Assembly (NCBI RefSeq): GCF_003352185.1
Contig: NZ_CP029608.1
Span: 6,118,501-6,182,500, forward strand
DNA from: Pseudomonas kribbensis
GTDB taxonomy: Bacteria; Pseudomonadota; Gammaproteobacteria; Pseudomonadales; Pseudomonadaceae
Direction of reading: 5' to 3'
Length of the DNA stretch: 64,000 bases
Part shown: positions 52,610-61,217 of the stretch, one piece after another
Layout of the letters: each line of letters starts with the position of its first letter
Position numbering within the stretch: the stretch's first letter is position 1
Made by a program: the position numbers and the translations under genes
Notes under the pieces: model-generated
What the model was told of the DNA's origin: nothing
The model's input: the letters and a program-made list of their open reading frames with translations, nothing else
Databases searched by the model: none

Positions 52610-55267
52610 TCAGGCGAACTCGCAGGTCACGCTGGCTTCACCATCGAGCGTCGCATGCACACGCTTGAGGCTTTCACCGGTGGCCATGGCGTCGAGCAAG
52701 CGGTCGGCCACCAGCGGCAGCACGTGCTGGTCGAGCAAATGGTCGATCAGGCGCGCACCGCTTTCGCTCTGGGTGCAGCGCTCGGACAGGTGATCGACGA
52801 GGTTCTGGCACCAGCTGAAATCCAGCTGACGACGGTTCAGGCGCTCGCCCAGACGACCGAGTTTGATCTCGATCAGCTCGCGCAGCACCGGGCCACCGAC
52901 CGGGTAGTAAGGCACCACTTTCATCCGCGCCAGCAGCGCCGGTTTGAAGTGTTTGCTGAGCACCGGGCGAATGGTTTCTTCCAGCACTTCGGCGGTTGGC
53001 CGCGCGCCGTCTTCGCAGAGGTCGCTGATCTTGTCGCTGCCCAGGTTCGAGGTCATCAGGATCAGCGTGTTGCGGAAGTCGATCTCGCGCCCTTCGCCGT
53101 CGTTGGCCACGCCTTTGTCGAAGATTTGGTAGAACAGGTTGAGCACGTCCGGGTCGGCCTTCTCGACTTCATCGAGCAGCACCACCGAGTACGGCTTCTG
53201 GCGCACCGCTTCGGTGAGCATGCCGCCCTCGCCGTAACCGACGTAGCCTGGCGGTGCACCGATCAGGCGGGAAACGGTGTGCTTCTCCTGGAACTCGGAC
53301 ATGTTGATGGTGGTGATGAAACGGTCGCCGCCGTACAGCAGGTCGGCAAGTGCCAGAGCGGTTTCGGTCTTGCCGACGCCGCTCGGGCCCACCAGCAGGA
53401 ACACGCCGACCGGTGCGTCAGGCTTGTTCAGGCCGGCAGCGGTGGCACGCATCGAGCGATCCAGCGCGTGCACGGCTTGTTCCTGACCACGGATGCGGGT
53501 GCGCAGGTCAGTGGCGAAGCTTGCGACCTTGGCGTTGTGTTCGCGGGCCAGTTGCGCCAGCGGCACACCGGTCCAGGCGCTGATCACTTCGGCCACCAGA
53601 CGCGGGCAGACTTCGAAGCTGACCAGACGCTCCTTGACCTGAGCGGCGGTCAGGGCGCTGTGGGTTTCGTTGAGCTGGGCTTCCAGCGCTTCGACGCTTT
53701 GGCCTTCTTCAACTTCAGCAGCAACGGTTTCGATCACCGTGCCTTCGGCGTCTTCCTCAACGTTGACCACCGGCTCGACCGCCGCCGCTTCACGGGCCTT
53801 GGCCAGTTGCTGACGCAGTTCCAACAGACGCTCGGCCAGTTGTTTCTGCTCGGTCCACAGGGTTTCCAGTGCGACCATTTCGGTTTCGGCTTCGTCCAGA
53901 CGCGCTTCCAGTGCCTCCAGCGCTTCGTGGTCGATCAGCAGACCGGCTTCGGCATCGCGACGGAGGGCCTGACGCTGACGGCCACCTTCAGCCAGTTCGC
54001 CACGCAGGCGTTCCAGGCTTTCCGGGGCGGCGGCGAGGCTGATGCGTACGCGGGCGCAGGCGGTGTCGAGCACATCGACGGCCTTGTCCGGCAGTTGGCG
54101 ACCGGCCAGGTAACGGGCGGACAGTTCCGCTGCCGAAACCACCGCGTCATCGCGCAGGTAGATGCCGTGGCTCTTCTCGTAGACCTGAGCCAGGCCACGG
54201 AGGATGGTCACCGCTTCGCTCACGGTCGGTTCGTGCAACTGAACCGGCTGGAAACGACGGGCCAGCGCCGGGTCTTTCTCGAAGTATTTCTTGTACTCGG
54301 CCCAGGTGGTGGCGGCGATGGTGCGCAGTTCGCCACGGGCCAGCGCCGGTTTCAGCAGGTTGGCCGCGTCGGAACCGCCGGCATTGCCGCCCGCGCCGAT
54401 CAGGGTGTGGGCTTCATCGATGAACAGGATGATCGGTTTCGGTGAGGCTTTGACCTCGTCGATCACGCCTTTCAGACGACGTTCGAATTCACCTTTGACG
54501 CTGGCGCCGGCCTGCAACAGGCCCATGTCCAGCGACAACAGTTCAACGCCTTTCAAGACCTGCGGCACTTCACCGGCAGCGATGCGCGAGGCGAGGCCTT
54601 CGACGATGGCGGTTTTACCGACACCGGCCTCACCGACCACGATCGGGTTGTTCTTGCGGCGACGGGCGAGGATGTCGACCATCTGGCGGATCGCGCCATC
54701 GCGGCACAGCACCGGGTCGAGTTTGCCGTCGCGGGCCTGTTGGGTCAGGTTGTGGGTGAAGCGCTCCAGCAGCGATTCGCCCTGAGCGGCCGGTTTGCCG
54801 TTGGCCGCTGCCTGAGGCTGTTGCGACAGGGCAAATTCTTTCAGGCGATCAATGTTCAACTTGGCGAGCAACGGCTGGTAGCGGCTGCCGGCGTAGCGCA
54901 TCGGGTTGCGCAGCAGCGCGAGGATCAGCGCCGCGTCTTCCACCGAGGTCTGGCCCAGTTCAAGGTTGGCCACCAGCAGCGCGTCCTGCAGCCATTGCAC
55001 CAGCTCCGGGGCGAACACCGGGTTGCGCGAAGCGCTGTGCTCGACCCGCGATTGCAGCGCGGCGCTCAGTTCGCCGGCATCAACGTCGGCATCCTGCAAC
55101 GCACGGGAGAGCAGACCGTTCGGGCGCTCCAGCAGACCGAGCATCAGGTCTTCGACCAGAATCTTGCTGCCGCCACGGGCGACGCAGCGCTCGGCCGAAC
55201 GCTCCAGATCGCGACGGGTTTCGGCGTCCAGCGCCTGGATGAGTTGTTGCAGGTCTACGTTGATCAT
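52610..55267 (-). CDS. tssH: T6SS sheath-recycling ATPase ClpV (TssH)
   Basis: 885 residues. The N-terminal domain binds contracted TssC (residues 1-150). The first AAA+ module has Walker A GEAGVGKT (212-219) and the second has GPSGVGKT (627-634), separated by a coiled middle domain (about 410-545) with an acidic insertion VNVEEDAEGT. It disassembles the TssBC sheath after firing. It lies 11 nt after tssG. Confidence 0.96.
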   Translation of the reverse strand: MINVDLQQLIQALDAETRRDLERSAERCVARGGSKILVEDLMLGLLERPNGLLSRALQDADVDAGELSAALQSRVEHSASRNPVFAPELVQWLQDALLVANLELGQTSVEDAALILALLRNPMRYAGSRYQPLLAKLNIDRLKEFALSQQPQAAANGKPAAQGESLLERFTHNLTQQARDGKLDPVLCRDGAIRQMVDILARRRKNNPIVVGEAGVGKTAIVEGLASRIAAGEVPQVLKGVELLSLDMGLLQAGASVKGEFERRLKGVIDEVKASPKPIILFIDEAHTLIGAGGNAGGSDAANLLKPALARGELRTIAATTWAEYKKYFEKDPALARRFQPVQLHEPTVSEAVTILRGLAQVYEKSHGIYLRDDAVVSAAELSARYLAGRQLPDKAVDVLDTACARVRISLAAAPESLERLRGELAEGGRQRQALRRDAEAGLLIDHEALEALEARLDEAETEMVALETLWTEQKQLAERLLELRQQLAKAREAAAVEPVVNVEEDAEGTVIETVAAEVEEGQSVEALEAQLNETHSALTAAQVKERLVSFEVCPRLVAEVISAWTGVPLAQLAREHNAKVASFATDLRTRIRGQEQAVHALDRSMRATAAGLNKPDAPVGVFLLVGPSGVGKTETALALADLLYGGDRFITTINMSEFQEKHTVSRLIGAPPGYVGYGEGGMLTEAVRQKPYSVVLLDEVEKADPDVLNLFYQIFDKGVANDGEGREIDFRNTLILMTSNLGSDKISDLCEDGARPTAEVLEETIRPVLSKHFKPALLARMKVVPYYPVGGPVLRELIEIKLGRLGERLNRRQLDFSWCQNLVDHLSERCTQSESGARLIDHLLDQHVLPLVADRLLDAMATGESLKRVHATLDGEASVTCEFA

Positions 55268-55278
55268 GGCTCACGTCC

Positions 55279-56286
55279 TTAATGAATTTTGCTGCCCAGG
55301 GTGACCACGCCGTCTGCTTTTTCGCAGCCCAGCCAACTGGTCCAACCCAGGCGACAGTCGTTCTTCTCGCCAATGCGCAGTTCGCGGATTTCTTCCGGGC
55401 GCAGCACCAGGCGAATGTCGTAATCGAGCGGGTCACGCAAGGTGAACCGCACCAGCGCGCAGAGCGGCTGGTAACCGAAACCGATGGGCAGGAATTCGTG
55501 GAATCGCTCCCAGTCGAGTTCGGTGATGTGAATGCGGAACTTGCCGCTGCGATCGCGCACGTGTTCGCCCAGCACCAGGTCTTCACCCAGCACGCTGTTG
55601 GCGAAGCCGAGGCGGTTGCGCTGTTCTTCGAGGATTTCCACACGGCGCTCGATGCACTGCTCGATGACCAGGTCTTCGTGCTTGAAGTAGTAACGCAGCA
55701 CCGCTTCGATCAGCGCCGCCGAGTGCGCCCGCAGGCTGAGCAGGCCGAGGTACGGCAGCAGGCGTTTCCAGTTCAGCTCCTTGGCCCGACGAATCTCGTC
55801 GCCACCGAGGCCGATCAGCGCAAACAGCTGCGACGAAAACGGGTCGACCGCGCCGCTCTGGAAGCTCGCGCGATAGCGGTACTTGCGCCAGATCGGCAGC
55901 ATCAGCCGTTGCAGGCGATGGTGGAACAGATCGAGGAAATTGCGCGTCGGGTTGCCGTCTTCGCTGTCGCCCAGGGCCTGTTCGCCGTAGAACGCCGGCA
56001 GCGGCGAACCGGAACCGACCAGGCCGATCAGGTTGAAGCGCAGGCGCGCGCGCATCTGCCCGTGCTCTTCGAAAAACTCCACGCGATCGACATCGCTGCG
56101 CGGAAATCCAAGGCTTGGGTTGGCCTGGAACTCCACCTGGTCGTACAGATCCTCTTCGCTCAGGTACGGGTGCGCCTCGCGCAGCCGGTCGATCACCAGC
56201 AGCACGGCCTGAAACAGCGAGTACTCGCGTATTACCTTCGTCAGCCCGCTTAAAGCAGGGGCTGCAGGCCCATACGTGGTGTCCAT
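55279..56286 (-). CDS. tssG: T6SS baseplate protein TssG
   Basis: 335 residues. Family landmarks are IREYSLFQAVLLVIDRL, LGFPRSDVDRVEFFEE, LIGLVGSGSPLPAFYGE, FLDLFHHRLQRLMLPIWRKYRY and the C-terminal PLCALVRFTLRDPLDYDIRLVL. With TssF it forms the baseplate wedge. Its start lies inside the tssF coding sequence (37-nt overlap), showing tight coupling. Confidence 0.95.
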   Translation of the reverse strand: MDTTYGPAAPALSGLTKVIREYSLFQAVLLVIDRLREAHPYLSEEDLYDQVEFQANPSLGFPRSDVDRVEFFEEHGQMRARLRFNLIGLVGSGSPLPAFYGEQALGDSEDGNPTRNFLDLFHHRLQRLMLPIWRKYRYRASFQSGAVDPFSSQLFALIGLGGDEIRRAKELNWKRLLPYLGLLSLRAHSAALIEAVLRYYFKHEDLVIEQCIERRVEILEEQRNRLGFANSVLGEDLVLGEHVRDRSGKFRIHITELDWERFHEFLPIGFGYQPLCALVRFTLRDPLDYDIRLVLRPEEIRELRIGEKNDCRLGWTSWLGCEKADGVVTLGSKIH

Positions 56287-58037
56287 TGGTACACCTCTCC
56301 CTGTGTGCTTTTTACCCGCAGCTCGTGGAATGAATTGAGACTGGCGTAAAGCGCGAAAAACTCGTTGAGAACCGAGGCGAAGACGAACAGGTCGCCCTCA
56401 CCGATATACCCTTCCGGGTCGATGGTCAGTTCGGTGCGCAGACCGCGCACCGGTAAGCCACGGTGCAACCGGTCGACGTGGTGATGCTTGATCAGTTTCA
56501 GACCGCCGAGCAGGCGCTTGCTGACCTTCTCCGCGTGCTGGTCGTAGTAGCGCGGCAGGTCGTAGGTTTCGAGAATCACCTTCAACGCATTGACGTCGGC
56601 CAGCGACAGATAGTTGAGCGACATGTTGCTGATCAGCTTCCACAGGAAGTCACGATTCAGCGGCGGCGCGAAACTGGAAGTGGCCGGGGTGATGTTGCGG
56701 AAACTCAGGAACTCCGGGGTCTCTTCGCAGGCCATGCAGATCTGCCCGAGCTTGAGCTTGCGCGGCAGGTTCTGGTTGGTGCAGACCAGTTCGATCGACA
56801 GGGTTTCGTGGGCTTCGGTATGGCGGATGCCGAAGCTCAGGTAGGTGTCGAGGCCGTCGTGCAACAACGACGAGCGCTGGCGGATGCTGTAATGCGGACG
56901 GCTGTTGGGCACGTCGAAACTCGGGTCGTGCTCGAAGGATTCGAACGGCACGTACTCCTGATAACCGAGGCCGCCTGGCTTCCAGCCGGTCACGGTTTCC
57001 ACCGAAAACACGCCGCAGTTTTCCAGATCGAATTCCGCCGGCAGCAGCAGATATTCGTCCTGCTTGCCGTCGAGGCGGATCGGCAGTGCGTCGTGCTTGA
57101 ACAGGTTGACGATCGGCGTGCAGAACAGCTTCACGTTATCCGTCGTCGGACGCATGCGCATGATGCCGCTCTTGCGGATGTCGAAGCGCAACTCCAGGCC
57201 GCGCATCTGCTTGAGGGTGTCTTCCGGCAGCGCCTTGAGGATGTCCAGGCCGTGGACATCGACGAACAGGAACTTGTCCTGGAAGGCGAAGTATTCCTGC
57301 AGGTAGCGATAGCCCCGGAAGGTGTTCAGCGGATACGGGATCAACGCTTCTTCTTCGGCAAAACCCACCGGTTTGACCCGGTCACCCGGAATCTTGAACG
57401 CCATCGGCTTGCCGCTCACGCCATCGATAGGCTTGCCGGCGCCGTCGAGGGGGATCAGTTCGATGCCGTCGAGGTTGCGCAGCAGGCTCAGGTAAAGCAT
57501 CTGACTGATGTAGCGCTCGCCGGCAAAGTGCAGGCGCAGCTTGCTCAGCTCCAGCTCGCCGAGGTGACCGTCGGCACTCATCTCCAGGCGCAGGCTGAGC
57601 AACGAACCGTCACCCTTCACCGAGTAGTTCAGCGCGGCCAGATCCAGCGCCATGACTTCGGTCGGGTAGCAGGTGCGGAAGCGGCAACGCACGTCTTCGA
57701 TGGGTACGCTTTCAATCGGCGTATCGCGCTCGACCTTCAGCGCAGGCCCCGAGCGCTTGAGCGGATCGAACTGCAGAATGCTGAACGCCGGCAGCGGGCG
57801 CATGTAGTTCGGCCACAGCAGTTGCATCAGGGAATGGCTGAGCTCCGGCAACTCGTCATCGAGCTTCTGGCGCAGCCGCCCGGTCAGAAACGCAAAGCCT
57901 TCCAGCAACCGCTCCACATCCGGATCCCGCCCGGCCTGCCCCAGGAACGGCGCCAACGCCGGACTACGCTCGGCGAAACGGCGGCCCAGTTGGCGCAGTG
58001 CGGTGAGTTCGCTTTGGTAGTAGTGGTTAAAGGACAC
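56250..58037 (-). CDS. tssF: T6SS baseplate protein TssF
   Basis: 595 residues starting NHYYQSELTALRQLGRRFAERSPALAPFLG, the diagnostic TssF/VasA N-terminus. Later FLTGRLRQKLDDELPELSHSLMQLLWPNYMRPLPA and the C-terminal GYIGEGDLFVFASVLNEFFALYASLNSFHEL are conserved. It is a wedge subunit. In most related loci tssF directly follows tssE, but here a cargo segment of about 2.7 kb separates them. Confidence 0.96.
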   Translation of the reverse strand: MSFNHYYQSELTALRQLGRRFAERSPALAPFLGQAGRDPDVERLLEGFAFLTGRLRQKLDDELPELSHSLMQLLWPNYMRPLPAFSILQFDPLKRSGPALKVERDTPIESVPIEDVRCRFRTCYPTEVMALDLAALNYSVKGDGSLLSLRLEMSADGHLGELELSKLRLHFAGERYISQMLYLSLLRNLDGIELIPLDGAGKPIDGVSGKPMAFKIPGDRVKPVGFAEEEALIPYPLNTFRGYRYLQEYFAFQDKFLFVDVHGLDILKALPEDTLKQMRGLELRFDIRKSGIMRMRPTTDNVKLFCTPIVNLFKHDALPIRLDGKQDEYLLLPAEFDLENCGVFSVETVTGWKPGGLGYQEYVPFESFEHDPSFDVPNSRPHYSIRQRSSLLHDGLDTYLSFGIRHTEAHETLSIELVCTNQNLPRKLKLGQICMACEETPEFLSFRNITPATSSFAPPLNRDFLWKLISNMSLNYLSLADVNALKVILETYDLPRYYDQHAEKVSKRLLGGLKLIKHHHVDRLHRGLPVRGLRTELTIDPEGYIGEGDLFVFASVLNEFFALYASLNSFHELRVKSTQGEVYQWTPRMGLQPLL

Positions 58038-58106
58038 GGGTTACCTGCCTGGTAGTGGAACTCATGAAAAAACTGTCCTGTGGATTACGCTCGATGCCCG
58101 ACCTGA

Positions 58107-58529
58107 TCATGGAATGACGCTCTCAAACTGAGCCGATTGGATGCGTCCAGCGATGTTTCGCGATGCCCAACGCAACTCGATGACTTGAGTGGTCAGGATT
58201 GCCAGCAACGTGGCACAACCTTGAGCCACGCCATAAAACAAGGCTCTCAACGGGTTGTCGGGGAGCATCCAGAGCAGGATGAATCCCACCAGAAGGCTCA
58301 GGATCACTAGCTTGGCGACGAGGCCTGGAATCAGCGCTGCAATCAGATTGACCCCGAGAAATATGTAAAACATCGCGTAGCTGGCCATACCGATGGCGAC
58401 TCCACGAGTGGTGAACCCACCGTTCAGATGCTTGTAGGCATGTACGACTGCATCATTCAAAAACACGTAGGCCACGCATCCGAAGGCATGGACAAACAGG
58501 CACATGGAGATACGCGAGTAGTTGCTCAT
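58107..58529 (-). CDS. Small polytopic membrane protein
   Basis: 140 residues from ATG 58529. It has about four hydrophobic segments (ISMCLFVHAFGCVAYVFL, AMFYIFLGVNLIAALIPG, LVILSLLVGFILLWML, ALFYGVAQGCATLLAILTTQV). Its start overlaps the stop of the preceding 71-residue membrane protein (ATGA). It is located between the PAAR/DUF6402 cargo and tssF. No family recognised; it could be immunity to a membrane-acting toxin or an unrelated passenger. Confidence 0.65.
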   Translation of the reverse strand: MSNYSRISMCLFVHAFGCVAYVFLNDAVVHAYKHLNGGFTTRGVAIGMASYAMFYIFLGVNLIAALIPGLVAKLVILSLLVGFILLWMLPDNPLRALFYGVAQGCATLLAILTTQVIELRWASRNIAGRIQSAQFESVIP

Positions 58530-58741
58530 GCTGGTCTCAGATTTCCGTACCACGACCCAAGGCCATGGATAGCTACAACAGCGGCCAAAACCGAGAGCGT
58601 TAGTGCGCGGTGAAGACGTGAATTTCGAGCAGCCCGATGTGAGGCAGTCAGGAGCAATACCAAGCTCAACAGGGCCAGGCAGCCAAACAGATCACTGTCA
58701 GCGACGAGCATCACATAACTCTGAAAATCCATTACATCCAT
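58526..58741 (-). CDS. Very small membrane protein coupled to the 140-residue membrane protein
   Basis: 71 residues from ATG 58741, with two predicted helices (FGCLALLSLVLLLTA and HRALTLSVLAAVVAIHGLG). The 4-nt ATGA overlap with the next gene argues that it is translated. A later ATG at 58737 is in another frame position and less likely. A 143-bp gap separates it from the small protein at 58885, enough for a promoter. Confidence 0.55.
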   Translation of the reverse strand: MDVMDFQSYVMLVADSDLFGCLALLSLVLLLTASHRAARNSRLHRALTLSVLAAVVAIHGLGSWYGNLRPA

Positions 58742-58884
58742 GGTCACCGCTCTCTCACTCTCTTAAGCCTTGCTGGTGCGTAAACCCTTCGCCATCTCAC
58801 CCGGTAATCTCGGCGGTGCTCAAAAAACGCCTTCTGCGCTATATCAAACACTGGCCCATCACCTACAACTTCTCTCGTTTATTT

Positions 58885-59286
58885 TTAGTTTTCATCTGAC
58901 GGGGAGCACTCCAAAATATTCCAACCTTCATACCCGGTCGAAGTTGGATAAATCGCGTGCCCATTAACCCACTGCGACCGCTCATCTGTTGTAAATTCGT
59001 TTTGCCACAGCAACCACTCAGATGACTTTAGCAACTCCCCCTTGACGTTATAGACCTTAAAAAATGCCTCACTCGAAAAAAGCTTAACGAACTTTCCGGC
59101 CACACCAAAATTCGCATACTTAGGAACATAAGAATTGATATAACAAGTTTTTTCTTCATTCCACGTTGTGGAATAAATATCTGCCGCGGCAGCAGCTCCA
59201 TGCTTAATATAAAACCAAGCACATAGAACCCCTCCCAACACAACCAATACCAACAACGGCACAAACGATGTTTTTTTCATATTCAT
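58885..59286 (-). CDS. Membrane-anchored small protein coupled to the DUF6402-like gene, immunity candidate
   Basis: 133 residues. An N-terminal anchor or uncleaved signal (SFVPLLVLVVLGGVLCAWFYI) is followed by a soluble periplasmic part of about 105 residues with Cys in KTCYINSYVP and ILECSPSDEN. It begins with ATG overlapping the TGA of the DUF6402-like gene (ATGA). AT-rich like its partner. Two-gene coupling, small size and periplasmic location fit a T6SS immunity protein, but no family supports it. Confidence 0.65.
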   Translation of the reverse strand: MNMKKTSFVPLLVLVVLGGVLCAWFYIKHGAAAAADIYSTTWNEEKTCYINSYVPKYANFGVAGKFVKLFSSEAFFKVYNVKGELLKSSEWLLWQNEFTTDERSQWVNGHAIYPTSTGYEGWNILECSPSDEN

Positions 59287-60254
59287 TTAGACCTAGAGCG
59301 GCTTTGGTACTCTTCGAAATCGATAGGCCCGAGATGAATCATAAACGACACATCATAAAATTTAACTGTCGTATAAATCATCATATCTCCACCTTTACCG
59401 TGCAGCTGCCGATATTTATTAAAGTTCCCGTTTGTCACTTTATAATAATCGACTCCACCCTTTTCAATTACTGCCGGCTCAGTAAAGTAGTCTATGGGAC
59501 CTGGTCGGATAACCCCTTCAGGTGACCAGTAACCTAACAGCTGATCGTCTCCTGCATTGAGAAAATCGTAGGTGTCTCGAACGTAAAGACCAACCTGTTC
59601 AATCTCAATCGCTGGAAATCCATGATCGTTTTGGATTGTGCGAAATCTGGTTGCTGCAACTTTTACAACAAAAGTCCCTAAAGCACCGTATACATCGTCT
59701 AACGCATCTGTAGCCTTTTCCCAATCTGAGGCACCAAACCTAATCAAATTGAACTGTGATATATCCTCCAACTCCATGGCAGTCTTATCACTGAAATCCA
59801 AATATGCGCTTTTCAACTTCTTGGCTTTTACATCCAGCAAACCGAGTCGCTGGAGACGGGTCATCAATACAATCAGCCCCTTCGAAAGCTCATCAAACGA
59901 ACCCTTTACCCTACCAACACTCCCGTTAAACTCTGAGGTCGCCGAGAGTTCAGCGATATACTCATCAACTTTCGGCTTTACACGATCAGACCCGCTAAAC
60001 AACCATTCAAAAGGTATGTCCGTTATAAGCTTTTCCGCAGTCAACGTACTCGCAGAAACATCACCCTGCTTTACAGATTTCGACAACTCATAAGGCGCAC
60101 CCGCGAACCACTTTCGCATGACGCGAGCTGCTACTGTCCAGCCCAGCTTATCCATGACTTTTGGAATTGAAGATAGCTGAAATACTTTCGCTTGAACTTT
60201 TTGACCCTCTTTATTTTCAGCTGGAGTCAGAGGGGCGTTAACCGGGGCGGGCAT
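59283..60254 (-). CDS. DUF6402-like protein, PAAR-linked effector candidate
   Basis: 323 residues, no signal peptide. The C-terminal region (NDHGFPAIEIEQVGLYVRDTYDFLN, LGYWSPEGVIRPGPIDYFTEP, YYKVTNGNFNKYRQLHGKGGDMMIYT) resembles DUF6402 proteins, which are often found next to PAAR genes; this family call is from memory. The N-terminal third is Lys-rich and helical. It starts 10 nt after the PAAR gene and is AT-rich compared with the tss genes. Enzymatic activity unknown. Confidence 0.65.
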   Translation of the reverse strand: MPAPVNAPLTPAENKEGQKVQAKVFQLSSIPKVMDKLGWTVAARVMRKWFAGAPYELSKSVKQGDVSASTLTAEKLITDIPFEWLFSGSDRVKPKVDEYIAELSATSEFNGSVGRVKGSFDELSKGLIVLMTRLQRLGLLDVKAKKLKSAYLDFSDKTAMELEDISQFNLIRFGASDWEKATDALDDVYGALGTFVVKVAATRFRTIQNDHGFPAIEIEQVGLYVRDTYDFLNAGDDQLLGYWSPEGVIRPGPIDYFTEPAVIEKGGVDYYKVTNGNFNKYRQLHGKGGDMMIYTTVKFYDVSFMIHLGPIDFEEYQSRSRSK

Positions 60255-60264
60255 AGAGTTAACC

Positions 60265-60789
60265 TCAGCAAATGGCGATTGAGTCTTGAGGCTCTAATAG
60301 CAAAGTAATTCCTTCAGAAATTGAGGAACCAATCACCGACGTTTTGCCTGCGCTATCCGTAACACCTGTTATTTCCTTTCCTGAGTCAGTTCGGATGGTG
60401 TATCCGCGATTCGCGATCGGCTCACCCGTTTCGGGGTCAGTCACAACGAAATGTTCGGTAAAGGGCCACTGAATCTCTACCGGCAACGGCGGCACAAACG
60501 GTGCCGGCGAATGCGAATTGCCGATAATCACCGTCCCGGATCCAGCCGTGACTTTATTGCCGTGAGAACCAACCGAACCAACGGTGGCAGCCGGCTTGCC
60601 ATTGATCAGAACCGTCGTCGCCAGATCGCCGACCAACGCACCACCACACGCCGAAGCATCGCCCTGGCGGGCGGCCGCGAGGCCGTCAAAGAACACGTCG
60701 CCGGAACCGGCGGCAATCGGGTTGGTGCCGTGGCCGGGGAGCGGGCAAGCGGTGGGGTCGGATACGCGTGCTGCGGGTTTGCCAGACAT
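60265..60789 (-). CDS. PAAR spike-tip protein with C-terminal TTR-like extension
   Basis: 174 residues. The PAAR domain (1-95) contains repeated turns: GKPAARVSDPTACP, GSGDVFFDGLAAARQGDASACGG, INGKPAATVGS and VTAGSGTVIIGN. The remainder (about 105-174: FTEHFVVTDPETGEPIANRGYTI, GKEITGVTDSAGKTSVI) is a transthyretin-like beta module often used to hold effectors. It caps VgrG and probably carries the neighbouring DUF6402-like protein. Located right after tssE. Confidence 0.9.
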   Translation of the reverse strand: MSGKPAARVSDPTACPLPGHGTNPIAAGSGDVFFDGLAAARQGDASACGGALVGDLATTVLINGKPAATVGSVGSHGNKVTAGSGTVIIGNSHSPAPFVPPLPVEIQWPFTEHFVVTDPETGEPIANRGYTIRTDSGKEITGVTDSAGKTSVIGSSISEGITLLLEPQDSIAIC

Positions 60790-60800
60790 CGGGGTTCTCC

Positions 60801-61208
60801 TTAGGTGACCTTCACTTGACCGCTGCCATCCAGGCGCGCGGCGAAACTGACCTGGCGCTTGAAGCCCTCGACTTCCAGCAGGCCTTCGATGCTGAAGGCC
60901 AGGCGGAGCTGGTCGTGGTCTCGCGGCAGGGAAATGACACGCACGTTGCTCAGGCGCGGCTCGTAGGCTTCGATGAAGCTTTCGATGGCCAGGCGGGCCT
61001 GACTCAGGGAGTCGTGCAGGCTCAGGCGCATGTCATTGAGATCGGGCAACCCGTAGTCGGACAGCGTTTGCACGCTGCCGGCCCGGGTGCTGAGCATTTT
61101 GGCCAGATGGGCAGCCACCGACGCCATGGCAGAAGCCTCGAGGCTCTTGCCCTTGCGTAGTTCCGCATCGCCGTTGAGGCGTTCGAAAAGGCTGCCGTAT
61201 CCGTCCAT
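60801..61208 (-). CDS. tssE: T6SS baseplate protein TssE (gp25-like)
   Basis: 135 residues with the phage gp25/lysozyme-like wedge fold: GSLFERLNGD at the start, LSDYGLPDLND, ESFIEAYEPRLSNVRV and the C-terminal RLAFSIEGLL. It starts sheath polymerisation. It lies 9 nt after tssC. It is followed by the PAAR cargo gene and not directly by tssF. Confidence 0.95.
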   Translation of the reverse strand: MDGYGSLFERLNGDAELRKGKSLEASAMASVAAHLAKMLSTRAGSVQTLSDYGLPDLNDMRLSLHDSLSQARLAIESFIEAYEPRLSNVRVISLPRDHDQLRLAFSIEGLLEVEGFKRQVSFAARLDGSGQVKVT

Positions 61209-61217
61209 GAGTCGCTC

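Noticed and set aside
52592..54445. 617-codon plus-strand frame opposite clpV
   Set aside because: Low-complexity Gln/His/Arg-rich shadow translation of the ClpV gene.
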